Shown: positions 44,564-54,869 of the stretch, one piece after another
Layout of the letters: each line of letters starts with the position of its first letter
Position numbering within the stretch: position 1 is the first letter of the stretch
Position numbers and translations under genes: made by a program
The notes under the pieces: model-generated
Databases searched by the model: none
What the model was told of the DNA's origin: nothing
The model's input: the letters and a program-made list of their open reading frames with translations, nothing else
From: Semisulcospira habei
Lineage: Eukaryota > Mollusca > Gastropoda > Semisulcospiridae
Direction of reading: 5' to 3'
Length of the DNA: 64,000 nucleotides
NCBI GenBank assembly: GCA_036245525.1
Contig: BTPG01000001.1
Span: 178,899,958-178,963,957, forward strand

Positions 44564-46164
44564 CTAATCTCACATCTTTGCGGTGATGAGGATTTTCCAT
44601 CGTCTTACCAAAACAGGCATTGTTCATAAGTTTAAAAAAGTCTTTGTCAAATGCAGTGTTGCCATCTCTGGCACACAATGTTGTGTTCTTCATTATGTAA
44701 TCTTTCATGAAAGCACTCTGGTCAAACTGAATACCTCTGTGACCTTTCTTTAGTACTAACCCGTGTCTGATGTAAAACTGCAGCAAGTGATAGTGGCAAA
44801 CGTAATTGAATTTGTCAGTTAAGTTTGGCACTAGTTTAGTGTATTCTTTTTTCCCTGTCATACTCATTTTTTCAACAGCTAAGGGATAATCATTGTGGTA
44901 ATCGTGTAGATGGTGTGGGTACTCTAGGTCGACTTCAAAGATCCAACCCTTCGCGTCGTTTCAGTCATGATTCATAATATTGTTTGTTAACTCTGTTATG
45001 TCATACTGTGACAAATCATGCAGACAAAGGTTTTTCAAGGGCAATAACTCACACATCGCGTATCCGTAAAGGTTATTAGCGTCTACGTATGTAATGAATG
45101 ACCTTGACCTTGAGGGGTCAAAGTCAAGATCATCAAGATATTTGTTGTTCGCTTTGGCATAGTTGTTTGCTGCAATACTAATGCTGCCCCTCAATCCGCG
45201 TTCCACCATTTCACCCATTGTACGATCAGACAACAGGTCTATAAATATCTTACTGGATTTTTAAAAAACATCCCATGTCATGCCAGGACTAGTTATGTAA
45301 CAGGTCGGGTCAAGACTGTAGTGCAACAAACCCTTTTCACGGTAACTTTCAAATACATCTGCTAGCAAACAAACGTCAGCTTTCAAGTACTGGTCATGGT
45401 AATCACCAATTGTCTGACATTCTAATTTACCCCATGCATCGAGAGCGTGCTGGTAATCAGAGTCAAAAATACCTTTATCATTTAGTGTAGAATAAAATTT
45501 ATCTTTTGAGGTAGTCTCCTTTCTTCAAACACAACCCAGTGATCAATGTACTCGTACGGATACACACCTTTTTTTAATCAAGTCTGGCTCAAAATATTTA
45601 CTCGTTATTGGATACTCAGTCAGTCCTTCTGCCAGACTAGCAAGTCCTAAACACAAATGTTGCATAGAGTCATAAAATGCTAATTTGTTGTCCAGTCTAA
45701 AAGTCAAATATTTTTCAGTTGTCTGCGCTATACAACTAATGTTTCTGTAAGACTCATCCACAGCACGCATGATAATGTGTGAATCATATCCTTTGAGATT
45801 GTGAAAAAAGATTGGTAATTTATATGTCTTAGGATCTATTTTTAATAACAAGTTACAATTGTTATGTGCAGCACCTCTGTAGAGTCCAGTTATGTGATCA
45901 TGGTCACGAACTTATCACCCTGGAGGGCTTGTTCACAAATCCAACACGTCACAGCTGTATCAAAATTCAGTTTGTCTACTTCTGTCATCACCAAAGGCAT
46001 CTGACATGTTGTGAGATATTGTACTACCTGACTATACAGATGTCTAATTTCCGTTAAAAACAGACATGCTGCATTTTCACCCCTGTAGATAACAGGTTCT
46101 GAATGCTGTCCGTCTGACCTAACAAGAATGTATACAAAAGAACACACCACTTGGTGACCCCTTT

Positions 46165-47020
46165 TGTATAGACTCGCCGGTTCAACAAACAACATGAGTA
46201 TACCTTTCAGTGATCTGGCAGGTGTGTTCAAGTTTATGTTCCACATCGGGTCGCTTTTGTCTTTATGCATTAAACTATGTCTAATCACCCTGTCATTATA
46301 AATCGGCAGTCTTGACTGGTACTGATTTTGAATGAGTCTAGCTAGTTCAGTATGTGTGACAATTTCGTATTCCAAGGAGATGTTAGAAATCTTATATGTT
46401 GCACTGAGATCAGATGATTTTATAACTTTGGAGTAGTCATTAAAGGTTAGTTCAAAACTCAGACGGTCATTCAGTGCTCCTTGGTAATAAGGTAAATGCG
46501 CTGTTAGGATTTCAAACTCAAGAGGAATGTAAAATCTGTTCCATATGTTTCAGCCATTATAACATCTTTGGCTGCAGTGGTTGTTTTAATCTCCAGCATT
46601 GATTCAAAGTTTAGTAATATTATCTGACTGTATGCCTTGATAAATACGATCTTCTCTTTCTTCTCTTTTGAGCCACAAATCTTTGTAACAGTAGAACACA
46701 TCATCATCGTCAAGACTAAACACTTCCTGTCCTTCAAGTTTTACTTTAATAGTTCTAATAATTACTCTGCCTAGATTGTTAACTAGTGTTCTGTTCACGT
46801 CTGCATCTGATGAAAGTTCAATATTAAATGCTAGGCGTGCAGTACCAGGAACAATAACGTCACTGGGACCTAGGTTTGGAAACTTGACTGTAAGTGTTTG
46901 GTTCTGGTCTATGGTACTTGGATTGTTTGTGATGACGATTGATTGCCTAATGCCCTTAACACCAAGAGGCTCTCGTAGTTTTCTGTATGGGTCTAACTTT
47001 GATCCGTAAGATGATGTCAT
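46165..47020 (-). pseudogene. Polinton major capsid protein, C-terminus deleted
   Basis: Double jelly-roll capsid protein of the Polinton type, forming the shell in Polinton-like viruses. From ATG at 47020: SKLDPYRKLREPLGVKGIRQ, TLTVKFPNLGPSDVIVPGTA, NRTLVNNLGRVIIRTIKV and EVFSLDDDDVFYCYKDLW. Further on, in shifted frames: FELTFNDYSKVI (about 46440), YEIVTHTELARLIQNQYQSR (46370-46310) and INLNTPARSLKGILMLFVEP (about 46200). The frame then passes without a stop into the polymerase gene. Frameshifts lie near 46640 and 46505-46540. The last part of the second jelly roll is missing. The start lies about 475 bases from the divergent gene at 47496. Confidence 0.85.
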
Positions 47021-47095
47021 TTTATTATGCAAAAATCAAAAATATTAAATTAATAAAAACGATGGCAGCGGGAGGATTTATCATGAAGATTTTGA

Positions 47096-47480
47096 TTGAT
47101 TGATTGATTGTACATTGCTTAACGTCCCGACAGCAACAAGGCTTTCTCAGGACGTGCCTGCACTGCTTTTGAAAAAAACAAAACAGAATATTGAATGTAT
47201 GTCGCCAGCCGGTCCACTACGTTAAATAAACCTACAACATGGGGCCTAAATAAAGCTAAAACCATTTGGCAACACACATCCAATATCAAGAGCTACAGGC
47301 AGTGCAGACAGTAGGAAGAGTTTTAAAAAGGCAAATACAGGTGAATGGACAAAGGGTAGACAGAAACACATGCCCCAGAATATAAAGGAAAACCCACCCT
47401 GTGGGGCTGACCAGGGTGACCCTGGGAACTAAAAAATACCTAACTCCACCCAAGTCCCCCAGGGCAGACCCGGGTGGCGC
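47096..47480 (-). mobile_element. SINE in the divergent promoter gap
   Basis: Full-length copy, inverted relative to 30987-31375. Perfect 14-bp target duplications CATGAAGATTTTGA at 47082-47095 and 47481-47494. It sits 15 bases upstream of the ATG at 47496, between the capsid gene and the coiled-coil gene, so it separates their shared upstream region. Confidence 0.9.
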
Positions 47481-47495
47481 CATGAAGATTTTGAA

Positions 47496-48687
47496 ATGGA
47501 TGTCTCAGATACTAGTATCACTGATATGACAGATATGACTGAAATGGGAAATACTTCTCCTATGTATCACGAACTGTTAAAAGACAAAGTAAACTCATTT
47601 TATGACAGTGTTGGTGCGCGCCCAGATGTAATAGATCCTAATCAGTTTGAATATGATAAAGGTCACTTATTTGTGAATACAGACAGAGGGAAAGTGTTTT
47701 TAACATATAAAAACAACACTGCTAAGTTTAGATCTTTAAGTACAATTAAAGGTTTAGTCGGTGGTGAGGCAGCACTGCAGCATTACCTTGGTGTTGGTAC
47801 TAGTAAAAAGTTGACACTGAGACTTGTTAGTGCTCTTCACGACACGCAAACAAAGTTACCAACGGGACAAGAAATTGAAATGGCAGCAGTAACAAGACTG
47901 CCAGAAATAGCAAACACGGTAATACAAGAAACCTCATTTACTGAAGGACAAATAAATGAAGTAATGAAAACAATAGAAGACCCACTTTTGTCAATGAGGG
48001 AGATTATGGGCTTGGATAAAACACTGCAGTCAATAAGAGGTGAGATGGTAAATAACGTTGCCAAACTGGGTGAGCTTGATAAACACATAGAACGTGAAAA
48101 AGACAAACTGGCTACAGCAGACAATGGGAATCTTGACACAGAAATGAAAGAAAGAATACAACACAGATTAAATGATTTGCAGATAGAAAGATCAGGAAAG
48201 TTAGAAGCGATTAGTATTGGAAGAGAAAAACTGAAAACACAGGTCAACAGGATTAGGGAAACTATTCAGAAAATACTTCACGAAGACACAACTTTGGCTG
48301 AGAGACTTAAAACACTTTTCAGAGAACAGGGTATTACAATTGCGTATTTAATTACTGCTCTTGGGTTTATTATCAGTACTGTTGTGTTGGCTGTCTCTGG
48401 TGGTGGTGGTGGTGGTGGTAGCACTCCACCAGGTCCACCGGCTCCAACAGACCCAAAAGATTTACAGTCGTGGGTAAAGAAACAGTTGTCTCATATATCA
48501 GACTTGCTTAAGAAATTGGCTGTAAAAGCAATGGACATAATAGCCTGGCATAATAGGTACAGTTGTCAGTTGGCTTATCAGTACAGCAGCGAAAGTAGTT
48601 GGGTTTATGGCAGAACATGTGTGGGTCTTTTTGGTTACAGTAGGAGGATTAATAACTGGGTATTTAATGAAACACTTAAAGAAGTAA
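47496..48687 (+). pseudogene. Polinton coiled-coil/hydrophobic-tail protein
   Basis: The protein starts with a Thr/Asp/Met-rich head, then a globular part (FEYDKGHLFVNTDRGKVFLT, ALQHYLGVGT). A coiled coil follows (about 48000-48290). Then come LREQGITIAYLITALGFIIS, a glycine run, a proline linker and a conserved KDLQSWVKKQLSHISDLLKK block. Near 48545 the frame slips by one: the annotated frame becomes unlike the family, while the +1 frame carries two long hydrophobic segments ending at TAA 48685-48687. This type of protein is conserved in Polintons and probably structural; the exact name is uncertain. It overlaps the end of the convergent gene by about 12 bases. Confidence 0.65.
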
Positions 48688-49912
48688 TATCCCTAATCCA
48701 GTAAGGCCTATAACTAATGCAGTTCTCTCTGACTCATGTGTCTTTGGTGATGGTGAGTCAGGTGTAGGGGCCGTTACTGTTACTGTCTGTACGGGTGATG
48801 TGTTACTGAGGCTGGTGTTATTAGTGGTTTTATTGTCTGTAAATGTGTGGTTGTTAGGCCTAAGTTTACTGATTGATTGAGTGCTAATTTCTGACCAACA
48901 CCAGCAACAATTATTTCATTATTATAATTTGTTATTGTCCCCATTTGGAATTGAAGGTCAGACGGTAACATGTATAACCCGATGCCAACTACAAAGTCAA
49001 CTTTTGATCTCGCAGATCTAAGTACGTCTTGATAGCGCTGTATGCTAGATGGGAGATCAACCACTGAATTAATTGAATCTTCTAGATTTGCAAGAAACTG
49101 TTTTTGTGCTTTGAATGTACCACCCCCGTTTAAAATGTTTGATTTTGTAAGTGATTGTGCTCCTAGTAAACACCACACATATGTTCTGATAGACTCATTT
49201 ACGCGCTCGACTCCCGGTTGAGTAAACCCGTCACTCCTGTCTAAAACAAATGTGGTCCAGGCATTAGACTGTTTCTGTTTAATGGAACCTAACCAGACTT
49301 GTGATTTTTGTGAAAATAAAGTGTAACCAAGGTAGTAATCTTGCGGGTATTTCTGTGACTCATAGCGTAATACAATGTACCCATGCTGTTGTGATTATCA
49401 AGTTTTTGTGTGAAGTCATACCTGGTACTGATGTTAAATTCATTACAGATGTGTTCAAATGCTTTCATATCCATGGGGTTGTTATACCTGTTGAAACTGG
49501 ATTCAGCGGGTAGAGGGGTATGCAGTTCTGACAGTATTCTTCTAAGCTGGTAATACATGTGGAAACGATACACAGATCTAATCAGTTTGTTTGAGTGATT
49601 CAAATGGTCTGTAAAAGAAACACTGCAGCCTGTAGTTGAACATAGTATAGCAAAGTTGAGTTGATTTTGAAACATTTGTAGTGGACTTGATGACCACTAT
49701 TTTGCAGTTAGATCATCTGTTATTGGAGGGTTTAGGTAATGATCAAAAGGGTTGGGTACTTTGACTTGAAATAAATCTTGTTCCACCACAGCTAAATCGA
49801 GCTGATTTAGTTGAATTATTTTCTGTTCATAAGTAGGTGCGACATTATACTTGGCATCTACGTTAAATTGAAATGTGTTTACAGTGACGCTTGTTGGTGA
49901 TTTAAATTCCAT
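48676..49912 (-). pseudogene. Conserved Polinton structural-type gene
   Basis: From ATG at 49912: MEFKSPTSVTVNTFQF, VAPTYEQKIIQLNQLDLAVV, FQVKVPNPFDHYLNPP. A shifted frame follows with NQLNFAILCSTTGCSVSF, YYQLRRILSELHTPLP and YDFTQKLDNHNSMGT (49675-49440), then FKAQKQFLANLEDSINSVVD and VDFVVGIGLYMLPSDL (49105-48965). The C-terminus, in another frame, is a Pro/Thr/Ser linker and a short hydrophobic end with stop at 48676-48678. At least three frameshifts. I know the gene type as part of Polinton cores but cannot assign a role. Its start is 26 bases from the divergent penton-like gene. Confidence 0.6.
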
Positions 49913-49938
49913 CTTTCTTTTTTTATGAGATAATAAAA

Positions 49939-50677
49939 ATGTTTATTACCTTAACAAATCTTGACACAAGCAAACCAGTGTGGTTAACTAATGGGATTGA
50001 TAATCGTGATGGTAGCAAGGCTGTAGCTATCCATGAAATGTTTTACACTGTAAAGTGGTTTAATGTAACAGATGAATATTATGTACATGGAATTTTAGGT
50101 ATTGCTGTTTCCATTTCTAAATTAATGCTGGGGTATTATGACTTTTGTACTATAGCTGAATGATTACTAAATAAATTTAAAATTAAAGCAACTTTAAATC
50201 CGGCTAACTTGTTACATTGGAATTTCCAAAAGAAAATCAGTATTTATTATCAGATAAACTTTTAATATTACTTGGTTTTATAAATGAAGAAGACCCAGCA
50301 CGTTTAGATTTATTTAAAGATGAAGATTGGTCATTAGATAAAGAACAAAAAATTAAGAATAATAAAATAAACGAAAAACTTTTAAGGCAAAAAAAAAACA
50401 ACAAATAACAGGAAGATATCCTGTTCATTTGTCAGTACACACAGTACTAAATGTTCATTTGAAAGAACTGAACACAATGGAAAATGTTCACAATGGAAAG
50501 CCTTCAACTTTGTTGAGATGCTTGCCGACTGGAACTGCACCCTATTGCGAAAGTGTGGTTGCTAGATTTCCTAATTTGCAGTTTAAAAAATTAGGTTCTA
50601 GTTTCTTTGAGTCACTGTGTATATCTGTAACTAATCAAGATGACAAACCAGTTGTGATGCATGATTTTATAAGTTAA
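49939..50677 (+). pseudogene. Probable Polinton minor capsid (penton-like) protein
   Basis: First frame: MFITLTNLDTSKPVWLTNGI, AIHEMFYTVKWFNV, YYDFCTIAE, stop at 50161-50163. A shifted frame continues: FPKENQYLLSDKLLILLGF and DPARLDLFKDEDW. From about 50429 comes VHTVLNVHLKELNTMENVHN, NGKPSTLLRCLPTG and a C-terminal stretch rich in beta pattern ending at 50677. A short single-jelly-roll protein of this order is the usual penton in Polintons and adintoviruses. The assignment rests on position next to the capsid genes and the HNGKPSTLLR-like block. Two frameshifts break it. Confidence 0.5.
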
Positions 50678-50736
50678 GTTTATAAGATATCTTATTTTAT
50701 AAGATAAGTTAAATAATTTTTTTGTTGTTTATAAAA

Positions 50737-51615
50737 ATGAGTGCTAGTCCAAAGTCGAGAATCATACCAGTTGCGTGTCCGGTAACAGAGTTGAAAGATT
50801 TGGCTGACGTACAGGATTTTGAAAAGGAAAGGGAGGTGGGCGAAATATATGGTTTTGAAATTGATTCTTTTGGCATGTACAAGCGAAAAGTAATCATTCG
50901 ACATGAAAGACGTTGAAAGACAGATTCCTAAACTTGGTCATCTGCGTGATGTCACTGTACCTACTCCTGTAAATAATGTGCCCTACAACTTAATACAAGT
51001 GGGTAATGAGTGGGTAGTTTTGCGTGTACCTACACCTGTAATTGCACCAACAATTGACTGGGACATAAAGTTTGAATTTATTAGTCCTTATGTATATAGT
51101 GATGACGAAGGAGCCTTAGTGTTTAGGAAAGTTGTTAACTCTGGGCCATTGATTGTAAGTCTTGTTCCAAGCTTTGCCCCAGACAACATTAGCAGAGATA
51201 AACTTCAAGTGCTTGTATATGAGAAACGGAGGTATCTTCTTACGCGTAGGAAGGGCAGATCAGATGCAATGGTCGTGTTTGTACCATCAAACTTTACCAT
51301 CGCAAGAGAAGCGACAATAGTATTTGAAATTATCATGAGATCTGTTTCTTCTGCCAAAGAGACATTTTGCGCAGGGAATTAAACTTACATGGGATGAAAC
51401 ATTGACAGAGTCAACAAAGGTTTTTTATTGCTATTAGAAAAAATGTTGATGTTTTTGAGGTTTCGAGCAGTGTTCCAACTGTCAAGATATTGGTCAACAA
51501 AACAACTTTTATTTATCTAAATTACATAAAACTAGAACACATTGATCTTCTTTCGTTTTATTACGCCAGAAAATTATATACTTTTGACGAGTTGCAAAAT
51601 GTAATCACTGATTAA
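50737..51615 (+). pseudogene. Polinton gene of unknown function
   Basis: The first frame (50737-50916) reads PKSRIIPVACPVTELKDLAD and an acidic part. A second frame (50903-51382) continues with RQIPKLGHLRDVTVPTPVNN, YNLIQVGNEWVVLRVPTPVI and RDKLQVLVYEKRRYLL. A third frame reaches TAA at 51615 and includes VFEVSSSVPTVKILVN and a Tyr/Leu-rich end. The beta-rich pattern suggests a structural protein, but I do not recognise a named domain. It lies between the penton-like gene and the membrane gene, all on the plus strand. Confidence 0.5.
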
Positions 51616-51642
51616 ATAAAAAATATTTGTGAATATAAAAAA

Positions 51643-52431
51643 ATGGTGAACTTGTATCCACAACTACTGACGACTGAGACTGTGTTGATTGATCCGCATT
51701 CGGCAACTGTGCCAATTGCATCACATAAAACATTACAGGCAGACACATTCAGATTAATGAATATTACAGAAGCAATTAAATATTTGGAGGGAGAGGAGGC
51801 AAGATACTCCAGATGTAAAAGATGATATAAGACAGTTTTCAATTCTGTACAAAACACATCTATGGCTGTTGGTTTGGTTTCAGCTGGACTATCTGTAGGA
51901 GGTATTGCACTGATTGCTACTGGAATTGGAAGTTTAATTGGAATTGGACTTGGAGCTAGCATTGCCACAGGATTGGCATGCTTTGGTTTGGAAGGCATTA
52001 ACAAGAGATTTCATACGAAATTACAGAAACATGAAGCATTGAGTATGCTGGTTGGTGCAAAACTCAGTAGTTTAAAACTTATTATAAGTAAGGCATTGGA
52101 AGATAATTTTATTAGCGACGAAGAATTTAAGAAAGTGCAGGATGATTTGAACAATTATAAAAAACAAAAATCCGATATACAGAATAAGATGCGTAGTCAA
52201 TCTCCCGTGAATGTTGAAGACTTAAAGGCCAGTTTTTTAGAGGAAGGAAAAAAGATCGGTGTTCAGGAAACCACAAAAAAAAATACACAATCTTTTAAAC
52301 AAATAAAAATCAGATTTGGTAATCAATCAATATTTTTGTCATATGCTTCGCAGAGAGATGACATGTCATTTACACCACTAGTGCCTGATTATTTAGCCCC
52401 ATCAGCTCCACCACCACCTGACTATTACTAA
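51643..52431 (+). pseudogene. Polinton membrane protein with PSAP and PPxY tail
   Basis: The first frame (51643-51825) gives MVNLYPQLLTTETVLIDPHS and FRLMNITEAIKYLEGEEARY. A frameshift near 51800 leads to the long frame from 51862. That begins with a glycine-rich hydrophobic segment (GLVSAGLSVGGIALIATGIG, then GIGLGASIATGLACFG), then a helical coiled stretch (EALSMLVGAKLSSLKLIISK) and QDDLNNYKKQKSDIQNKM. The last residues contain PSAP (52399-52410) and PPDY (52414-52425). These match the P(S/T)AP and PPxY late-domain patterns that recruit ESCRT-I and Nedd4-type ligases. By layout it could be a membrane-active accessory protein of the particle, analogous to adenovirus protein VI; this is inference. 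Confidence 0.6.
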
Positions 52432-52440
52432 AAACAGTTT

Positions 52441-52675
52441 TCTGTTGTCCTTGTATCTTGTCAAATCTGTCCGAGTAAGTTGTGACTTAAGCTTACAATT
52501 TGTTATGTTTAAGTTCTTATAAGTTCTTATAAATTCTTATTTAAGACACTTATAACTTCTTGTGTTAACTAATTTATAGAAACTTTAAAAGTTACCTATA
52601 AAGTTATTTGACATTTATAAGTGACTTTGGAAATTTGTTATCAAGTGCATATAACAATGTTGTTTTTGTGTTGTT

Positions 52676-52707
<32 letters not shown>

Positions 52708-52794
52708 GTTATTATTAAAATAACTGTGTTTTGGGGTATTGACACAGAGTCAATGGTATAAATGTTTTTGTAATATCCTTTTTCATATCTCTAA
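52441..52794. other. No gene; AT-rich with (GT)n
   Basis: Several TTCTTATAA-type short repeats at 52510-52555 and a (GT)n run at 52679-52706. No terminal inverted repeat match to 35500-35840 was found by eye. Confidence 0.4.
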
Positions 52795-53309
52795 CACTAA
52801 TCCTTATATACACACATAGGCACATAAACACACGCACAGACAAACATACGCACGCACACACATACATACACGCATACACGCACAAACATACACGCATACA
52901 CACACATGCATACACACATACACGCATAAATACATACACACACACACGCACAGACAAACATACACTCACACGCACGCATACATACATACACGCATACGCA
53001 CACACGCATACACACACACGCACGCATACATACATACATGCATACGCACACACGCATACACACATGCACACGCATACATACATACATACGCGCATGCACA
53101 CGCATGCACTCACACAGATAAACACACATACACGTACATACTCACACACATGCACTCACACACGTACGCACTCACACACAATCACTCACATGCACATGCA
53201 CGCACACACGTACGCAAACACACATACATGCACGCACACACAAACATATACACGCAAACATGCATGCACTCACACACACATGCACACACACACATACACG
53301 TACGCACTC

Positions 53310-53336
<27 letters not shown>
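52795..53336. repeat. CA-rich minisatellite
   Basis: About 540 bases of CACAYR-type variants (CACACGCATACA, CACATACATG). Open frames on both strands here are repeat artefacts. Confidence 0.9.
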
Positions 53337-53340
<4 letters not shown>

Positions 53341-53479
53341 CAAAATCTTTATTCAGCACACATGAATATTGTAGACTTGTCCGCAGAACACTTCACCACA
53401 CTGTTGTATGACATGTGATACACAGGCTGTGTACACAAATTGGCACTGCGCACTTAGTTCCGTTACTAAGGCCCTATGA

Positions 53480-53665
53480 CATGGTACGTTAGATACCGGT
53501 CTGACAGTGTCAGAGTTTGTAACGTACTATGTAATTTGTTTACGCTGCATACCAGTCAGACTCGTTTCTAGCGTACTACGTCATTTGTTTACGTTGGATA
53601 CCAGTCCACTACCATCGGACGCGTTGCTAAGACCCTACGTCATTGTTTATGTTGGATACCACGAT
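53480..53665. repeat. Tandem repeat, ~60-bp units
   Basis: TTTGTTTACG-TGGATACCAGTC and TACGTCATT-like blocks recur about three times with changes, joined by CTAAG(A/G)CCCTA blocks. Confidence 0.6.
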
Positions 53666-53671
53666 TTGAAG

Positions 53672-53836
53672 GCTTGACCAGGGCGCTGAGTGATTTTAAA
53701 TCAATTATTCAGATACAAAGCCAATAAACACCGTTCTTTGACAGGGTGCTACAAGTGGGCTGATCAGGGTGCTGTTTGTAAATCAATTATTCAGATACAA
53801 AGCCAATAAACACCTTTCTTTGCCAGGGTGCTACAG
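53672..53836. repeat. Tandem repeat, two 82-bp units
   Basis: AAATCAATTATTCAGATACA, AAGCCAATAAACACC and CAGGGTGCTACA recur with 82-bp spacing (53698 and 53780). Confidence 0.75.
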
Positions 53837-53974
53837 GTATACCCCACCGTCAGTCCTGTTGCTAAAACCTATGTAAGTCTGTTTCAATTCATTTGCAAAA
53901 AGCAAGCTACTTACATGAGTGCGGCGAAAACACCTCACACTTGGTCCATAACATTTAGGATAATACAAACATAA

Positions 53975-54310
53975 AAGCATGGTTACGGGCCGTTAGGCCA
54001 TGCCAGAGCCTCTGTGCAACGTGACAATACAAACAAAACAAACAAGGTTATGGTCCTCCAGAGCCTTTTGTTAAATTTCAGTACTGAACAAGGTTACGGA
54101 CCGTTTAAAACAGTAAGGTTATGGGCCGTTAAGCCGCGCCAGAGCCTTTGTCTTAAACAGTAATATTATGGTTCTTTTGGTCGCGCCAAACCTTTTGTTC
54201 AATTTCAGTACTGAACAAGGTTATGAACCGTTCAAAACAGGAAGGTTATGGGTCGTTAAGCCGCGCCAGATCCTTTGTACAAACAAACGAACAAAAAACA
54301 AGGTTACGGA
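53975..54310. repeat. Tandem repeat, ~127-bp period
   Basis: TTCAGTACTGAACAAGGTTA begins at 54077 and 54204. Blocks GGTTATGGGCCGTTAAGCCG and CGCCAGAGCCTTTG recur three to four times. Confidence 0.7.
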
Positions 54311-54740
54311 CCAGTGTTAGGTGTTTTCCAAAAATTTGCTATTTCCGGTACTTTTAACATTTCTTCAATTTGCTTCCGCAAACTATACACCTTTCGGAAA
54401 GACAGTGAAAGCGAATAGAATTTTGGATACCCTCGTAGAACCCTGGCTAAAGCACTCAACTGATGAGCATAAGGCTTTGAAATTTTTACATTCAATTTTA
54501 ACGAATCTGTCCAGTTTAAATTTGTTTCATTTTGTATTTTCTGTCTTTTATGGATTTCAGCACCCTCGATCAGCCACTCTCCAAACATGATAGCAGACAT
54601 CAAGTTTTTTCTTTCTGTTTCTTGTATTATCTTGTAACCATTAACTAGATACGGTTTCAAGGTTGCCAATGTAAGTCCCAGTAAATTACAGTCGGCTACT
54701 TTAATACCAACTGGTAGCGATGTATCTGAAAGATTTTTTT
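54304..54740 (-). CDS. Helix-turn-helix-like protein, possible Polinton gene
   Basis: The frame is open on the minus strand upstream of 54669 (to about 54740), and no clear ATG fixes the start. It reads LKPYLVNGYKIIQETERKNL, IMFGEWLIEGAEIHK, VKISKPYAHQLSALARVLRG, YPKFYSLSLSF and RKQIEEMLKV. A helix layout of this kind (GEWL...SKxYAxxL...RKxIxxML) is reminiscent of DUF3102-like and other HTH-type proteins of large DNA viruses and Polintons. The match is by eye and weak. It lies between tandem repeats and the RTE-like LINE. Confidence 0.35.
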
Positions 54741-54869
54741 TCTAAATACAAATGGAGATCTTTTGGATCACTCACCTTTTGTTTTTACTTCCTTCAATTA
54801 GATCAACCAAATTACCGATTGGTTTTTTTTGGCAATGATTTTGCTGTTCGAAATCCAGGTTGGTTTGCT

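Larger units (their letters stand above)
38435..46170 (-). pseudogene. Polinton DNA polymerase B, interrupted
   Basis: Protein-primed family B polymerase that would copy the element. On the minus strand: a zinc-like C-x2-C (CWICEQAL, about 45950), exonuclease motif IFFHNLKGYDSHIIM (about 45805), FITYVDANNLYGYAM (motif A, about 45090), FFKLMNNACFGKTMEN (motif B, about 44630), then the LTR element at 39224-44563. After that follows KLKLTGKPQYTGYKEF (about 39190), LLYTDT (motif C, about 38980) and the C-terminal part to 38435. At motif C the frame shifts directly after the first aspartate, destroying the active site. The N-terminal part is missing: the gene is joined to the capsid gene near 46165. 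Without the insertion the polymerase part spans about 2.4 kb. Confidence 0.85.
35844..52440. mobile_element. Polinton/Maverick element, decayed and invaded
   Basis: The set of genes is diagnostic: retroviral-type integrase, protein-primed family B DNA polymerase, and a jelly-roll major capsid protein, with several small conserved genes. Arrangement is compact: plus-strand cluster (35.9-38.4 kb), minus polymerase and capsid (38.4-47.0 kb), then alternating plus and minus genes to 52.4 kb. Three pairs of 3' or 5' ends overlap or nearly touch. Frameshifts or stops are present in nearly every gene. The packaging ATPase, Ulp1-type protease and terminal inverted repeats were not found; they may be deleted or lie outside. 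A 5.3-kb LTR element and a SINE interrupt it. A minus-strand gene at 54304-54740 might belong to it. Confidence 0.85.

Noticed and set aside
47837..48247. Minus-strand 136-codon frame inside the coiled-coil gene
   Set aside because: Antisense shadow; serine/isoleucine-rich with no domain, while the plus strand is a recognised Polinton protein.
52715..53411. Long Cys/Val- and His/Thr-rich open frames on both strands
   Set aside because: They are translations of the CA-rich minisatellite; no start context or domain.
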